From: Beijerinckiaceae bacterium
GTDB lineage: Bacteria > Pseudomonadota > Alphaproteobacteria > Rhizobiales > Beijerinckiaceae
Direction: 5' to 3'
NCBI GenBank assembly: GCA_947474545.1
Contig: CANJJI010000007.1
Span: forward strand, 1-57,862
Length of the DNA stretch: 57,862 nt
Below, one piece after another: positions 48,467 through 57,442 of this stretch. How positions within the stretch are numbered: the first letter of the stretch is position 1; each line of letters starts with the position of its first letter. The translations under genes were made by a program, and so were the position numbers. Under the pieces are notes generated by a model, which saw only the letters and a list, made by a program, of their open reading frames with translations, was not told the origin of the DNA and made no database searches.

Positions 48467-48859
48467 TTACGGACTGTCGACCATCTCCTTGAGATAATCG
48501 ATCCGGACTTTGTTGTACTTTGCAAGACAGGTGAGCCTGTACGTGCCGGCGGATCTCGTATTCGCCGATTCGTATGTGATCACCTTGCAGTCGGCATCGC
48601 GATGTTGCTGCCAGGCTTTCTCGGCGGCATCGAACAATGTACGGAACTTGTGGTCGTCGTCAGCGCGCTTGCGAAGGATCGCGCGATATCCGTCCATTGT
48701 CTTTGTTTGTTCATTGACGATGTTCTGGCGGCATTTCGCCATGCCTGTCTCGTCGCGCTCATTCCGGCATGTATCATCTGCCTTTTCCGATTGCGAAAAG
48801 GCCAGTGCGGGATACAGCGCGAGCGCTGCGAAAAGGATTACTGGGACACTACGGATCAT
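48467..48859 (-). CDS. LprI/DUF1311 lysozyme-inhibitor-like secreted protein
   Basis: This 130-residue protein has a signal peptide (residues 1-22, ending AFS) and the LprI-type motif FDAAEKAWQQHRDADC, with paired cysteines elsewhere (DTCRNE, AKCRQN, RLTCLAK). Relatives include a mycobacterial lysozyme inhibitor, but most have no known role. It probably works in the periplasm. It lies downstream of the adenosine kinase terminator and convergent with coaA. Confidence 0.8.
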   Translation of the reverse strand: MIRSVPVILFAALALYPALAFSQSEKADDTCRNERDETGMAKCRQNIVNEQTKTMDGYRAILRKRADDDHKFRTLFDAAEKAWQQHRDADCKVITYESANTRSAGTYRLTCLAKYNKVRIDYLKEMVDSP

Positions 48860-48909
48860 GAATGAAAAAATATCACGAGTATCCGAATATGCAAAAAAAT
48901 GTCCCCGTC

Positions 48910-48950
48910 AAAAAACTAAATCCGTATCCGGCATATTGCCGGATACGGAT
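48910..48950 (-). terminator. Terminator of the adenosine kinase gene
   Basis: On the minus strand ATCCGTATCCGGCA and TGCCGGATACGGAT form a perfect 14-bp stem with a 3-base loop (48920-48950), followed by TTAGTTTTTTG. A second small hairpin, CCTGAG/CTCAGG, surrounds the kinase stop codon (48978-48994). Confidence 0.85.
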
Positions 48951-48989
48951 CCAGCTTGCTTGTTCAAATACAAACTGCCTGAGTAAAAC

Positions 48990-49991
48990 TCAGGTCAGCA
49001 ACCCATTCTGACGCGCCAGATCAAGCAGATTGGCTTGCGGCCGTGCGCCGACGTGCTGAATGACTTCGGAAGCTGCGAGCGCGCCAAGCCGGGCGCAATC
49101 GGCAAGATCCTTGCCGCGCGCAAGGCCGGCGAGGAAGCCAGCAGCGAAGAGATCGCCCGCGCCCGTCGTATCCACTAGTTTGTCGATTGGGTAAGCCGGT
49201 ACTGCCCGCGTTTCCTCGCGCGTCACGACAACTGATCCCTTTTCCGAACGTGTGACGACGCCGAGCACGCCTTCATTGCGCAGCGCCGAAAGTGCCGTAT
49301 CGAAATCGGCAGTTTCGTAAAGCGAAAGCAATTCGCTTTCGTTCGCAAAGACGATATCGACTGTCTTGTTGCGCATCAGGCCGAGGAATTCGTCACGATA
49401 GCGGCCAACGCAGAATGCATCGGAAAGCGTCAAAGCCACCTGACGGTCTGCCCCATGGGCAATATCGGCCGCCTTGATGAACGCAGCCTTCGCCGCCGGC
49501 GGATCCCAAAGATAGCCTTCAAGATAGGTGATGGCCGAGTCGCGAATGATGGCGGCATCGACATCGTCGGCATTCAGCGCCTGGCAGGCGCCCAGATACG
49601 TGTTCATCGTGCGCTCGCCATCGGGTGTAACGAAGACGAGACAACGCGCGGTGGCGGGACCATCCTTGGCAGGCGGTGTTGTGAAATGCACGCCGATGGC
49701 GCGAATGTCGTGAATAAACTCATGGCCTGCTGCGTCGTCCTTCACCTTGCCGATGAAGGCTGTCTTCGCGCCGAAGGAGGCCGCGCCAACAATCGTGTTC
49801 GCGCCCGAACCGCCGGAGACAACGATTGTCTGGCCCATGTCGTTATAGAGCTTGTCGGCCTGCGCCTCGTCCACCAGCATCATGCCGCCTTTGGCAAGAC
49901 CATTGCGCACCAGCACATCGTCGTCAGTTTGCGCCAGTGTATCCACAATTGCATTGCCGATGCCTACTATGTCGAACCGCGGGTCAGCCAT
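48990..49991 (-). CDS. PfkB-family adenosine kinase
   Basis: This 333-residue ribokinase-fold enzyme most likely phosphorylates adenosine to AMP, recycling the adenosine made from S-adenosylhomocysteine. The two PfkB signatures are visible: GGSGANTIVGAASFGAKTAF near the start, and DTTGAGDLFAAGFLAGLARG with the catalytic Asp. The opening FDIVGIGNAIVD fits the alphaproteobacterial adenosine kinase group. A strong terminator follows. Confidence 0.9.
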   Translation of the reverse strand: MADPRFDIVGIGNAIVDTLAQTDDDVLVRNGLAKGGMMLVDEAQADKLYNDMGQTIVVSGGSGANTIVGAASFGAKTAFIGKVKDDAAGHEFIHDIRAIGVHFTTPPAKDGPATARCLVFVTPDGERTMNTYLGACQALNADDVDAAIIRDSAITYLEGYLWDPPAAKAAFIKAADIAHGADRQVALTLSDAFCVGRYRDEFLGLMRNKTVDIVFANESELLSLYETADFDTALSALRNEGVLGVVTRSEKGSVVVTREETRAVPAYPIDKLVDTTGAGDLFAAGFLAGLARGKDLADCARLGALAASEVIQHVGARPQANLLDLARQNGLLT

Positions 49992-50052
49992 AAAATGTCT
50001 CCGGAAGTTAGATCAGGCCCGCCCTCTCGCATTGCCAGCAGGGAAGGTCAAG

Positions 50053-50427
50053 TTAATCGCCGATCCGGCCCTTTAGGCGCTCGCGTAGCAAAGCAATCAG
50101 CGCATCAAGGTCAGCATCTTCCAGTTTGCGAACGTGGTGGGCGAGCAGGTTTGTGAGTTCAGTTGCGCGCTCATTGAGGCCCGCCGTGTCGATCGTAGCG
50201 CGCGGGTGGGACAGCCGTGCAAGGCGTTCAAGCTCCTCCGCCTCGTCCCAGATTACGTTGAAAAAGCCGATGATGCGTTGCACGAGATAGAAGGTGGGCT
50301 GGCCGCGGTGCCCATGTTCGAGTGCTGAGAGATAAGCTGGCGATATGCCGATAGCGTGAGCCATATTCTTGAGGGCGATGCCGCGTTCAGCCCGCATTTC
50401 CCGGATTTTTTTGCCGAATGGCGTCAT
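50053..50427 (-). CDS. XRE-family helix-turn-helix regulator
   Basis: This 124-residue protein has an N-terminal Cro/C1-type DNA-binding domain: FGKKIREMRAERGI, then MAHAIGISPAYLSALEHGH. The helical tail is rich in charged residues and Leu (DLDALIALLRERL), perhaps for dimerisation. It overlaps the smr gene by 4 bp (ATGA), so it ends the timA-mltA-smr transcript. Its targets are unknown. Confidence 0.88.
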   Translation of the reverse strand: MTPFGKKIREMRAERGIALKNMAHAIGISPAYLSALEHGHRGQPTFYLVQRIIGFFNVIWDEAEELERLARLSHPRATIDTAGLNERATELTNLLAHHVRKLEDADLDALIALLRERLKGRIGD

Positions 50428-51038
50428 GCGCCCGGTCCCTTGCGCAAGCGCACATAGATTGCGCCGTCGCCGCCATGGCGGATTGTCGCTGCTTCATATC
50501 CAAGCACGATTGAACGCAATCCAGGCTCGCTCAGCCAGTGGGGTGTCATGCGCCTGAGAATGCCCACTTCCCGTTGCCCGGCATGTATGCCTTCCGAAGC
50601 AGTCTTGCCCTTGCCTGTGATGACCAGCACCAGCCGCGCGTCGGCAACGTGGGCGTCAATGAGAAAGCGATGCAACGCCGCGTGCGCCTCGTCCTGCCGC
50701 ATGCCATGCAGATCGATCCGCGCGGCGACGTCCATCTTGCCGCGACCCAGTTTACGTTTGGCCTTGGGCTCCAGCGGCACGAGCGGTTTATGCGCGGGTT
50801 TTGCCGGAGCGGGCGTGGGAAAAGCTGAACGCGGGGCTGTGGCTTTCACCTTGTTGAACTTGCCCGGGGGCTGCTTTTTCGGTGAAGCATCAATAGGCCC
50901 GGGCTCGCCAGCGGGGGTTGCAGTGGCCAGAACCTCTTTCCGCCGCTGCGCGCGCTTCAGCCTTTGCACACCGCGTGTAACGTAATTCCACAATTCAGCG
51001 TCTTCATGTGTGAGTGGACGGCGCGATTTTCCCATCAT
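50424..51038 (-). CDS. Smr/MutS2-domain protein
   Basis: This 204-residue protein has a long basic Pro/Lys/Ala-rich region (about 35-95) and a C-terminal Smr domain. Motifs are DLHGMRQDEAHAAL and the HGxG-type replacement ITGKGKT, then GILRRMTPHWL. Smr domains are nucleases acting on DNA junctions or on mRNA at stalled ribosomes; which applies here cannot be read. It overlaps both neighbours, mltA and the XRE gene, by 4 bp. Confidence 0.9.
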   Translation of the reverse strand: MMGKSRRPLTHEDAELWNYVTRGVQRLKRAQRRKEVLATATPAGEPGPIDASPKKQPPGKFNKVKATAPRSAFPTPAPAKPAHKPLVPLEPKAKRKLGRGKMDVAARIDLHGMRQDEAHAALHRFLIDAHVADARLVLVITGKGKTASEGIHAGQREVGILRRMTPHWLSEPGLRSIVLGYEAATIRHGGDGAIYVRLRKGPGA

Positions 51039-52264
51039 TGTCCGGCCTCGCTTTCGCGTGGCAGCAGAACAAACATGCGGGCGCGATGGCGAATGCCTGC
51101 AGCAAGCCGCCCTGCTTTCTCACCCGTTCCAAAAAAGAGATCGGCCCGAGCTGCACCGATAATCGCCGAACCCGTATCCTGCGCGATCATGAGCCGCCGG
51201 AAATTTTGCAGCTCGTTTCGACGCCACGGGATTTTCGCATCGATCCACATTGGCAAGCCATAAGGCCAGAGCGTGCGATCGACCGCGATCGACCGCAGCG
51301 GTGTGAGCGGGATCGAGGCCGCGCCTACAGGGCCGCTGTCCTCACTGAGCGTGTCATCGACTTTGAAGAAAACGTAGGACCGGTTTTCCTGCATAAGCAT
51401 CCGTCCGGCCTCGCCCGGCTCCTGCCCGTTCTCGCGGACCCATTCTTTCAGCCGCGCCAGTGTCAGTTCGGCGCTGGGAACGTGGCCGCGCTCGACCATT
51501 AATTTACCAATAGAGCTATAGGGGAGGCCATTGCGCCCGGCATAGGTCAGCCGGATCAGTCTTCCATCCGGCAGGCGGATGCGGGCGGATCCCTGCACCT
51601 GGATCATGAACAGCTCTATTCCGTCGCGCACCCACAACAGCGGTGGTGCGCCGCTGACGGCGCCTGCATTTTCTATGGCGGCGCGGTCCGGAAATGGTTC
51701 CAGTGAGCCATCCGCCTTGCGCCTTGCGCTCGCCAGTCCGGTGGGGAAACCCGCCGGCGTGTTGTCCGGCGTCAGATTGATGAGGTCGGGCGGACGCCCG
51801 AGGACGGGTTCGCTGAAGTCCGGGGTTGGGGTCAGGGAGCCGGCGACAACAGGTTCATAATATCCGGTAAGAAAGCCTGAATCGTAGGGGTTTTCGACCG
51901 CTAGCGGCAGGATTTCATGCGCTGTGAACAAGCTTTCGAAATTCAACCGCGCCTGCATGTTGGTTTCGGGTGTTTCCAGAGTCAGCGCACGCCCGCAGGT
52001 CATCACCAGTGTGGTGCTGGCTGGCGCTCCGGCACGTAGCGGGGTCAGAGAACCAGTGATGGCGCGGCAATGTTCGACAAAGACAGACCAGGTCTGCTGA
52101 TGATTATCACGACGCCAGCCTGCCAGTTCGTCAAAGGCAGCAGGTCTTAACTGCGCCTTGTTCTGGAGGCCGGGGCCGGGGATTTCATTGGCCATCGGAG
52201 AAGTCATACAAAGAAACGCAGGGCACACGATGGAAATGAAAAGGAAAGCAGCGCGCCCGCACAT
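51035..52264 (-). CDS. mltA: Membrane-bound lytic murein transglycosylase A
   Basis: MltA cleaves the glycan strands of peptidoglycan with formation of 1,6-anhydromuramic acid. A signal peptide covers about residues 1-25. The MltA domain includes GYYEPVVAGSLTP. The 3D (Asp-box) barrel domain near the C-terminus has the three aspartates in WIDAKIPW, AQDTGSAI and GAARADLFFG. It has 409 residues. The usual lipobox is not obvious, so it may be soluble in the periplasm. It is 16 bp after timA. Confidence 0.92.
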   Translation of the reverse strand: MCGRAAFLFISIVCPAFLCMTSPMANEIPGPGLQNKAQLRPAAFDELAGWRRDNHQQTWSVFVEHCRAITGSLTPLRAGAPASTTLVMTCGRALTLETPETNMQARLNFESLFTAHEILPLAVENPYDSGFLTGYYEPVVAGSLTPTPDFSEPVLGRPPDLINLTPDNTPAGFPTGLASARRKADGSLEPFPDRAAIENAGAVSGAPPLLWVRDGIELFMIQVQGSARIRLPDGRLIRLTYAGRNGLPYSSIGKLMVERGHVPSAELTLARLKEWVRENGQEPGEAGRMLMQENRSYVFFKVDDTLSEDSGPVGAASIPLTPLRSIAVDRTLWPYGLPMWIDAKIPWRRNELQNFRRLMIAQDTGSAIIGAARADLFFGTGEKAGRLAAGIRHRARMFVLLPRESEAGQ

Positions 52265-52280
52265 GAATCCCCGCAGGATC

Positions 52281-52991
52281 TCAGGTCGCGATCAACGCCC
52301 AATTGGGGTCGCGCGACGAGGTGTCGTGAGCAAAGGTCCAGAGATCGCCGACATCCACGACCTTGTCGGGATTGCCGTCGATGACCTTGTTGTCCTTGTC
52401 AAAGGTAGCGGTGATGAGTTTTGATGTGAAGGCTACTGCAATCTGCAGCATCTTGCCGCGCATCTGCACGTCGGTGATATCAGCCTTTTCGATGGATACA
52501 AAAGTCGTATCGACGCGGTTTCCTTGCGCTTCACGGTCCGTCAGCGCTTGCGAAAAACTATCGAATACTTCTTTGGAAAGCAGGCTGCGCAGCGTTTGCC
52601 GGTCACCCTTGGCGAAAGCTGTAATGATCATTTCGTAGGCGCTTTTTGCGCCCGTGAGGAAATTGGCGGGTTCAAAGGAGGGGTCGGCGGCGACAGCCTG
52701 ATCAAGGCCCTCCCAGACAGGCGAGCCCTTTTCCGCCAGTCCGTCCCACCGGTTTTCGTCTCGTGGCCTGGGTGCCGCGGCAGTCGTTCGGGCCGGGCCA
52801 GCGCCGGGCAGCCGTACCACATTGCCTTCGTCATTGGCGCTGGGCCCGGGTGCGTTCGCGGGACGCCGCGCAAGCGGATCTGGCTTTGGTTCGTTGCCCG
52901 TGCGGGTTCCCAGCACTGATCGAAGCTTCCAGACCACGAAAAGCGCCAGAGCAGCAAAAATGATCGTGGTTATGTCGAAAGAATCACTCAT
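52281..52991 (-). CDS. timA: Tim44-like domain protein TimA
   Basis: This alphaproteobacterial relative of mitochondrial Tim44 has an N-terminal membrane helix (about residues 5-25: ITTIIFAALALFVVWKL) followed by RSVLGTRTG, then a Pro/Ala-rich linker. A C-terminal Tim44 fold follows (FLTGAKSAYEMIITAFAKGD, ending DPNWALIAT). ATG 52991 is chosen over 53000 because the family starts right before DSFDI. Its role in bacteria is not settled. In relatives I recall fxsA and secB adjacent to it; here they are not. Confidence 0.88.
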   Translation of the reverse strand: MSDSFDITTIIFAALALFVVWKLRSVLGTRTGNEPKPDPLARRPANAPGPSANDEGNVVRLPGAGPARTTAAAPRPRDENRWDGLAEKGSPVWEGLDQAVAADPSFEPANFLTGAKSAYEMIITAFAKGDRQTLRSLLSKEVFDSFSQALTDREAQGNRVDTTFVSIEKADITDVQMRGKMLQIAVAFTSKLITATFDKDNKVIDGNPDKVVDVGDLWTFAHDTSSRDPNWALIAT

Positions 52992-53305
52992 GGGGTGCAA
53001 CCTGAAACAGCTGAGAACAAACGGACGTGCGGCCTGATGGAAAGCGGGCGCGCCCGCATGCCTCTATATGGGTCATTTGAGGCCTTGCGTCCACGTGGAC
53101 AAGCCAGCTTCTAACGTAAACCCCAGCACCGGCAAAGCGCCACGTTGGTCTGTGGAAAGGTGGCCCACTCCAAATCGGTGAATTGTCTCGGGCCGAGCCC
53201 GCCCCGTCCGGCGAAGATGCATTCAATTTTTTGCGCCTTTGGTCTAGAAGGAAGTCGTAATGCGGGGCCACATGGCCCCGGACCAGGTATGGCGGCGAAT
53301 CACAA
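52992..53305. other. Divergent control region between timA and matA
   Basis: These 314 bp separate the divergent timA and matA genes. No gene or RNA was recognised. The striking element is the palindrome CGGGGCCA-CA-TGGCCCCG at 53263-53280, 25 bp before the matA ATG. It could be an operator for a malonate-responsive regulator, but no regulator gene is adjacent and its sequence differs from the MatR operator that I recall. Confidence 0.5.
53263..53280. promoter_or_regulatory. Palindrome before matA, possible operator
   Basis: Perfect 8-bp arms CGGGGCCA and TGGCCCCG with a 2-base spacer, ending 25 bp upstream of the matA start. It is too tight for a normal RNA hairpin loop and more suited to a dimeric DNA-binding protein. 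The function is inferred only from position. Confidence 0.4.
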
Positions 53306-54697
53306 ATGGCTTCCGCATATTTTTCCGATCTGCTCGCCAGCATCGCCGATCGCGGCCGGACCCTGTTAGGTCTGGCTGAAGCGGAGCAGGACCCGGCTCG
53401 CCGGGCGGCGACGCTAGTGGACCTTTGCGAGCAGCTTCTGTCCGGCCGCGGCGAGGCTTCAGGCGCCGCGCTGGCTCGTGAAGTGCTGGAACGTTACGCC
53501 ACCCTGAATGAAGGTGCACGCCTGCAGTTCTTCATGACCCTCGCCCGGCAGTTCGGACCGGATAAGGCGCGGCTTGCAGCTTCGGTTGCCGCCTATGTGA
53601 AGGATGGTTCGGAAGCCCGAGCCGCAGATCTGCATTTCGATGCGGAAGCCCGCCGCCAGGAATTGTTCCGCAGGCTCAATCGCGCACCGGGCGGCACCGC
53701 CGCGCTGGTGAAAATGCGCGAGGACATGCTGGCCGGGGCAGCCAAGGAACCTGCACTGAAAGCCGTTGATCGCGATTTCTCGCATTTGCTGGCCTCATGG
53801 TTCAATCGCGGATTTCTGGTGTTGCGCCGTATCGACTGGTCATCGCCGGCGATCGTGCTGGAAAAGATCATCCGTTATGAAGCCGTTCACGAAATCCGGG
53901 ACTGGGATGATCTGCGCCGCCGTATCGATCCGGTCGATCGGCGCTGTTACGCCTTCTTCCATCCGGCGCTGACCGATGAACCGCTGATCTTCGTCGAAGT
54001 CGCGCTGACAGAAGAGATTCCGGCGGCTGTGCAGCCCCTGCTTGCGCCCGAACGCAAGCCTGTGCGCCTGAAAGATGCACGTACGGCCGTTTTCTACTCC
54101 ATCTCGAACTGCCAGCAAGGATTGGCCGGCGTATCCTTCGGTAATTTTCTCATCAAGCAGGTTGTCGAAGAATTACGCCGTGAATTACCCCGTCTTGAAA
54201 CCTTCGTGACGCTATCGCCGGTCCCCGGTTTCATGCGCTGGGTCGAAACCGAGGGCAAGAAGCTTCTTTCACCCGAAGATCAGGCGCAGCTGGGGTTCCT
54301 CGCCGACGATAACTGGGTGAAGGATGAACCTGCCCGTATCGCCTTGCGGCCTGTGATCGAATCCCTGGCCGCCTATTATTTTCTGGAAGCTCGCTCGCCC
54401 AATGGCCGCGCGCGCGATCCGGTCGCCCGCTTTCATCTTGGCAACGGCGCGCGTCTGGAACGCATCAACTGGCTCGGCGATTTCTCGCGCAAGGGCCTCA
54501 AGGAATCTGCTGGAATTATGGTCAATTATCTTTATGACCTCGGCGATATCGAGAAAAATCACGAGGCCTATGCAAACCAGGCGATCATCGCCACGTCCTC
54601 GGCGGTGCGCAGAATGTTGCGCTCGAGCAACCGCATTCGCCCGCCCGCATCAAACGGTGTCGCCCCAGTGGAGAAATCCGCGCCGGCCAATCCCTGA
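53306..54697 (+). CDS. matA: Malonyl-CoA decarboxylase
   Basis: The enzyme converts malonyl-CoA to acetyl-CoA and CO2. The 463-residue sequence has the helical N-terminal domain, with FFMTLARQFG around residue 75, and a GNAT-like catalytic domain. The latter contains FFHPALTDEPLIFVEVAL, FYSISNCQQGLAGVSFGN and LSPVPGFMRW. The C-terminal VARFHLGNGARLERINW carries the family's catalytic His/Ser region. With matB 38 bp downstream, it forms the malonate-use pathway malonate to malonyl-CoA to acetyl-CoA. Confidence 0.95.
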   Translation: MASAYFSDLLASIADRGRTLLGLAEAEQDPARRAATLVDLCEQLLSGRGEASGAALAREVLERYATLNEGARLQFFMTLARQFGPDKARLAASVAAYVKDGSEARAADLHFDAEARRQELFRRLNRAPGGTAALVKMREDMLAGAAKEPALKAVDRDFSHLLASWFNRGFLVLRRIDWSSPAIVLEKIIRYEAVHEIRDWDDLRRRIDPVDRRCYAFFHPALTDEPLIFVEVALTEEIPAAVQPLLAPERKPVRLKDARTAVFYSISNCQQGLAGVSFGNFLIKQVVEELRRELPRLETFVTLSPVPGFMRWVETEGKKLLSPEDQAQLGFLADDNWVKDEPARIALRPVIESLAAYYFLEARSPNGRARDPVARFHLGNGARLERINWLGDFSRKGLKESAGIMVNYLYDLGDIEKNHEAYANQAIIATSSAVRRMLRSSNRIRPPASNGVAPVEKSAPANP

Positions 54698-54735
54698 ACG
54701 ATTTTCTTTCCCTCAAGCACGGCAATAAAAGCATC

Positions 54736-56247
54736 ATGGCATCTTATCTTTACGACCTCATCTCAAGCCGCATCCCCTCGCGCGATAAAGTGTTCATTGA
54801 AACGCTTGATAATCGCAAGATCACCTATGACGATCTCGACAAGGGTTCGGCGCGCATGGCTGGAGCGCTCGTGTCGCTCGGCGTTGTCCCGGGAGATCGC
54901 GTGGCGGTGCAGGTGGAAAAATCGCCCGAGGCGATCCTGCTCTATCTCGCTTGCCTGCGCACAGGCGCTGTTTTTCTCCCGCTGAACACGGCCTATACGC
55001 CGACGGAAATCGAATATTTCCTGGGTGACGCCAAGCCGCGCGTCTTTGTCTGCGATCCCACATCGCGCGACAAGCTGTCCGCCGTCGCCACGGGCGCGGG
55101 CGCAGCTATCGAGACGCTGGGCGATAAACAGAACGGCTCCTTGCTGGAAAAAGCCAAGGGGCAGAGCGAAACCTTCAAGGATGCCGATCGCGGGCAGGAT
55201 GATCTGGCGGCCATTCTCTACACGTCAGGCACGACGGGCCGTTCCAAGGGCGCGATGCTGACCCATGATAACCTAGCCTCCAATGCTTTGACGCTGGTCG
55301 ATTACTGGCGCTTTACAAAGGACGATGTGCTCATCCACGCGCTGCCGATCTATCATACACATGGCCTCTTCGTGGCGATGAACACGCTGCTGCTTGCGGG
55401 CGGCTCCATGTTCTTCCTGCCCAAACTCGATGCGGACGCCATCATGAAGCTCATGCCGCGCGCCACCTCGATGATGGGCGTGCCGACCTTCTATACGCGC
55501 CTGCTTCAACATCCCGGCCTCAACAAGGAAGCCACCAAACATATGCGCCTGTTCATCTCGGGTTCTGCGCCGCTGCTGGCCGAAACCCATCGCGAATGGC
55601 GCGAGAAAACCGGTCACGCCATTCTCGAACGCTATGGCATGACCGAAACCAATATGAACACCTCCAACCCCTATGATGGCGACCGCGTTGCGGGGACCGT
55701 TGGCTTTCCTTTGCCGGGCGTCTCCGCGCGCATCAGCGATCCTGATACAGGCAAAGTGCTGGCCCAGGGCGAAATTGGCATGATCGAGGTGAAAGGGCCC
55801 AACGTCTTCAAGGGCTATTGGCAGATGCCGGAAAAGACAAAAGCTGAGTTCCGTGACGATGGCTTTTTCATTACGGGCGATCTCGGCAAGATCGACGAGC
55901 GCGGTTATGTCCATATCGTTGGGCGCGGCAAGGATCTCGTGATCACTGGCGGCTTCAACGTTTATCCCGTAGAGGTTGAAAGCGAGATCGATGCGCTGCC
56001 GGGCGTGGTCGAGAGCGCTATTATCGGTATCCAGCACCCAGATTTCGGTGAAGGGGTCACCGCAGTCGTCGTGCCGCAGAAGGGCGCGCAGATCGACGAA
56101 AAGCAGGTCTTGGCGGCGCTCGATGGCCGCCTTGCAAAATTCAAGCTCCCCAAGAAGGTGATCTTCGTGGAGGAATTGCCGCGCAATACCATGGGCAAAG
56201 TGCAGAAGGCCGCGCTTCGCGAGACCTATGCTGGGTTATATAAATAA
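54736..56247 (+). CDS. matB: Malonyl-CoA synthetase
   Basis: MatB is an AMP-forming ligase activating malonate with CoA and ATP. ANL-family motifs are A3 ILYTSGTTGRSKGAML, A5 ERYGMTETNMN and A7 FFITGDLGKIDERGYVHIVGRGKD. The catalytic Lys lies in the A10 motif PRNTMGKVQK. The MatB-like segment SNPYDGDRVAGTVGFPLPGV supports malonate over acetate as substrate. It has 503 residues. The stop codon lies in a 15-bp inverted repeat. It is co-transcribed with matA. Confidence 0.94.
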   Translation: MASYLYDLISSRIPSRDKVFIETLDNRKITYDDLDKGSARMAGALVSLGVVPGDRVAVQVEKSPEAILLYLACLRTGAVFLPLNTAYTPTEIEYFLGDAKPRVFVCDPTSRDKLSAVATGAGAAIETLGDKQNGSLLEKAKGQSETFKDADRGQDDLAAILYTSGTTGRSKGAMLTHDNLASNALTLVDYWRFTKDDVLIHALPIYHTHGLFVAMNTLLLAGGSMFFLPKLDADAIMKLMPRATSMMGVPTFYTRLLQHPGLNKEATKHMRLFISGSAPLLAETHREWREKTGHAILERYGMTETNMNTSNPYDGDRVAGTVGFPLPGVSARISDPDTGKVLAQGEIGMIEVKGPNVFKGYWQMPEKTKAEFRDDGFFITGDLGKIDERGYVHIVGRGKDLVITGGFNVYPVEVESEIDALPGVVESAIIGIQHPDFGEGVTAVVVPQKGAQIDEKQVLAALDGRLAKFKLPKKVIFVEELPRNTMGKVQKAALRETYAGLYK

Positions 56248-56258
56248 CCCAGCATAGG
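56225..56258. terminator. Perfect 15-bp inverted repeat over the matB stop
   Basis: CCTATGCTGGGTTAT (56225-56239) and ATAACCCAGCATAGG (56244-56258) pair perfectly over a 4-base loop. The hairpin spans the last matB codons and its TAA, and ends 7 bp from the convergent binding-protein gene. No T-tract follows on either strand, so it could be a bidirectional terminator that needs a factor, or an RNA-stabilising end. Confidence 0.55.
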
Positions 56259-56264
56259 CTTGCC

Positions 56265-57248
56265 TCACTCAAACTTCACGCCAAACTCCTGCGTGAATTT
56301 CACCCAGCGTGACGTCTCGCTGGCGACGAAAGCGTCGAGCTCTTCCGGTTTTGAGGCGACTTTTTCAAAGCCGGAATCGGCCAGCCATTTCACGGCGGCA
56401 GGCTCTTTCAGGGCTTCGTTGATTTCGGCATTGAGCTTGTTGATGACAGGGCGCGGCGTCGCGCCAGGCGCAAAAATACCGATCCAGTTGTAGATGGCGC
56501 CGGAGCCAAAACCAGCTTCGCCCATGGTCGGAACATCCGGCAATTCGGATATGCGCTTGTCTGATGTGACGGCGATGGCGCGTAAAGCCCCTGAGCGAAT
56601 TGAAGGCAGCAGAATGGCGCCGATCAGCGTGGTCATCTGCACTTCGTTGGAGAGCACCGCTTTCACCGCCGGGCTGCCGCCCTTGAAGGGGATATGTGGC
56701 ATGTCGATTTTCCCGCGCCGCGCAATTTCTTCACCAATCAAATGCGCAAGCGAACCCGAGCCGGGGCTTGCATAAGACAGGCGCGCCGCAGGATTGGCTT
56801 GCGCAGCCGCGATGAATTCCTTCAGCGTCGCACCAGGGACCGCGGGATTGACCGCAACAATCAGCGGCTGACGCGCCAGCAGCGACACACCTGCAAAATC
56901 TTTGGCGGTGTCGTATTGCAGCGGCGTCGTGCTCGCCGGATTGATGGCGTGAGCCGACAATGCGACCAGCAGCATGTGCCCGTCCGGCGGCGACTTGGCG
57001 ACGGCGAGACTGGCGATGCGCCCGGTCGCGCCCGGCCGGTCCTCGACGATCCAGGGCTGGCCGAGCCGTTCTGTAATTCTGTTCTGGATCAGCCGCACAA
57101 TGATATCGGCAGGGTCGCCAGGCGCGGACCCAACGAGCACACGAATCGGTTTGGTTGGAAATTCCTGTGCGAAAGCCGGCATAGCGGAGGATGCGAAAGC
57201 AAATATGGCTGCCACTTTGGCCAGCCGTTGCAGAACATTTACCGGCAT
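56265..57248 (-). CDS. Bug/TctC-family tripartite tricarboxylate-type binding protein
   Basis: This 327-residue periplasmic protein has a signal peptide ending AFA (about residues 1-27). It then reads FPTKPIRVLVGSAPGDPAD, the Bug opening. Further family marks are VEDRPGATGRIAS, HIPFKGGSPAVKAVL and DVPTMGEAGF. Bug proteins bind small carboxylates; a malonate ligand is suggested only by the neighbouring matA-matB. No TctA/TctB permease is present. GGGAGG precedes ATG 57248. Confidence 0.88.
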   Translation of the reverse strand: MPVNVLQRLAKVAAIFAFASSAMPAFAQEFPTKPIRVLVGSAPGDPADIIVRLIQNRITERLGQPWIVEDRPGATGRIASLAVAKSPPDGHMLLVALSAHAINPASTTPLQYDTAKDFAGVSLLARQPLIVAVNPAVPGATLKEFIAAAQANPAARLSYASPGSGSLAHLIGEEIARRGKIDMPHIPFKGGSPAVKAVLSNEVQMTTLIGAILLPSIRSGALRAIAVTSDKRISELPDVPTMGEAGFGSGAIYNWIGIFAPGATPRPVINKLNAEINEALKEPAAVKWLADSGFEKVASKPEELDAFVASETSRWVKFTQEFGVKFE

Positions 57249-57442
57249 TCAAATCCCTCCCGTTTCCGTTAGCCCGGAGCTCGTCCCTCAGAGACATTTT
57301 TTGTCCGTGAGGCGTTGTTTGAGCCAACCATCTTGTTATGTGGCGCTTGATGCTGCAAGCGAGATTGGCCATGTCGCGGCGGGGAGGTCAATACGTATGA
57401 GAGACTGGTCAAGCTTGACGCGCCGAAATCCGGAGCACCGGC

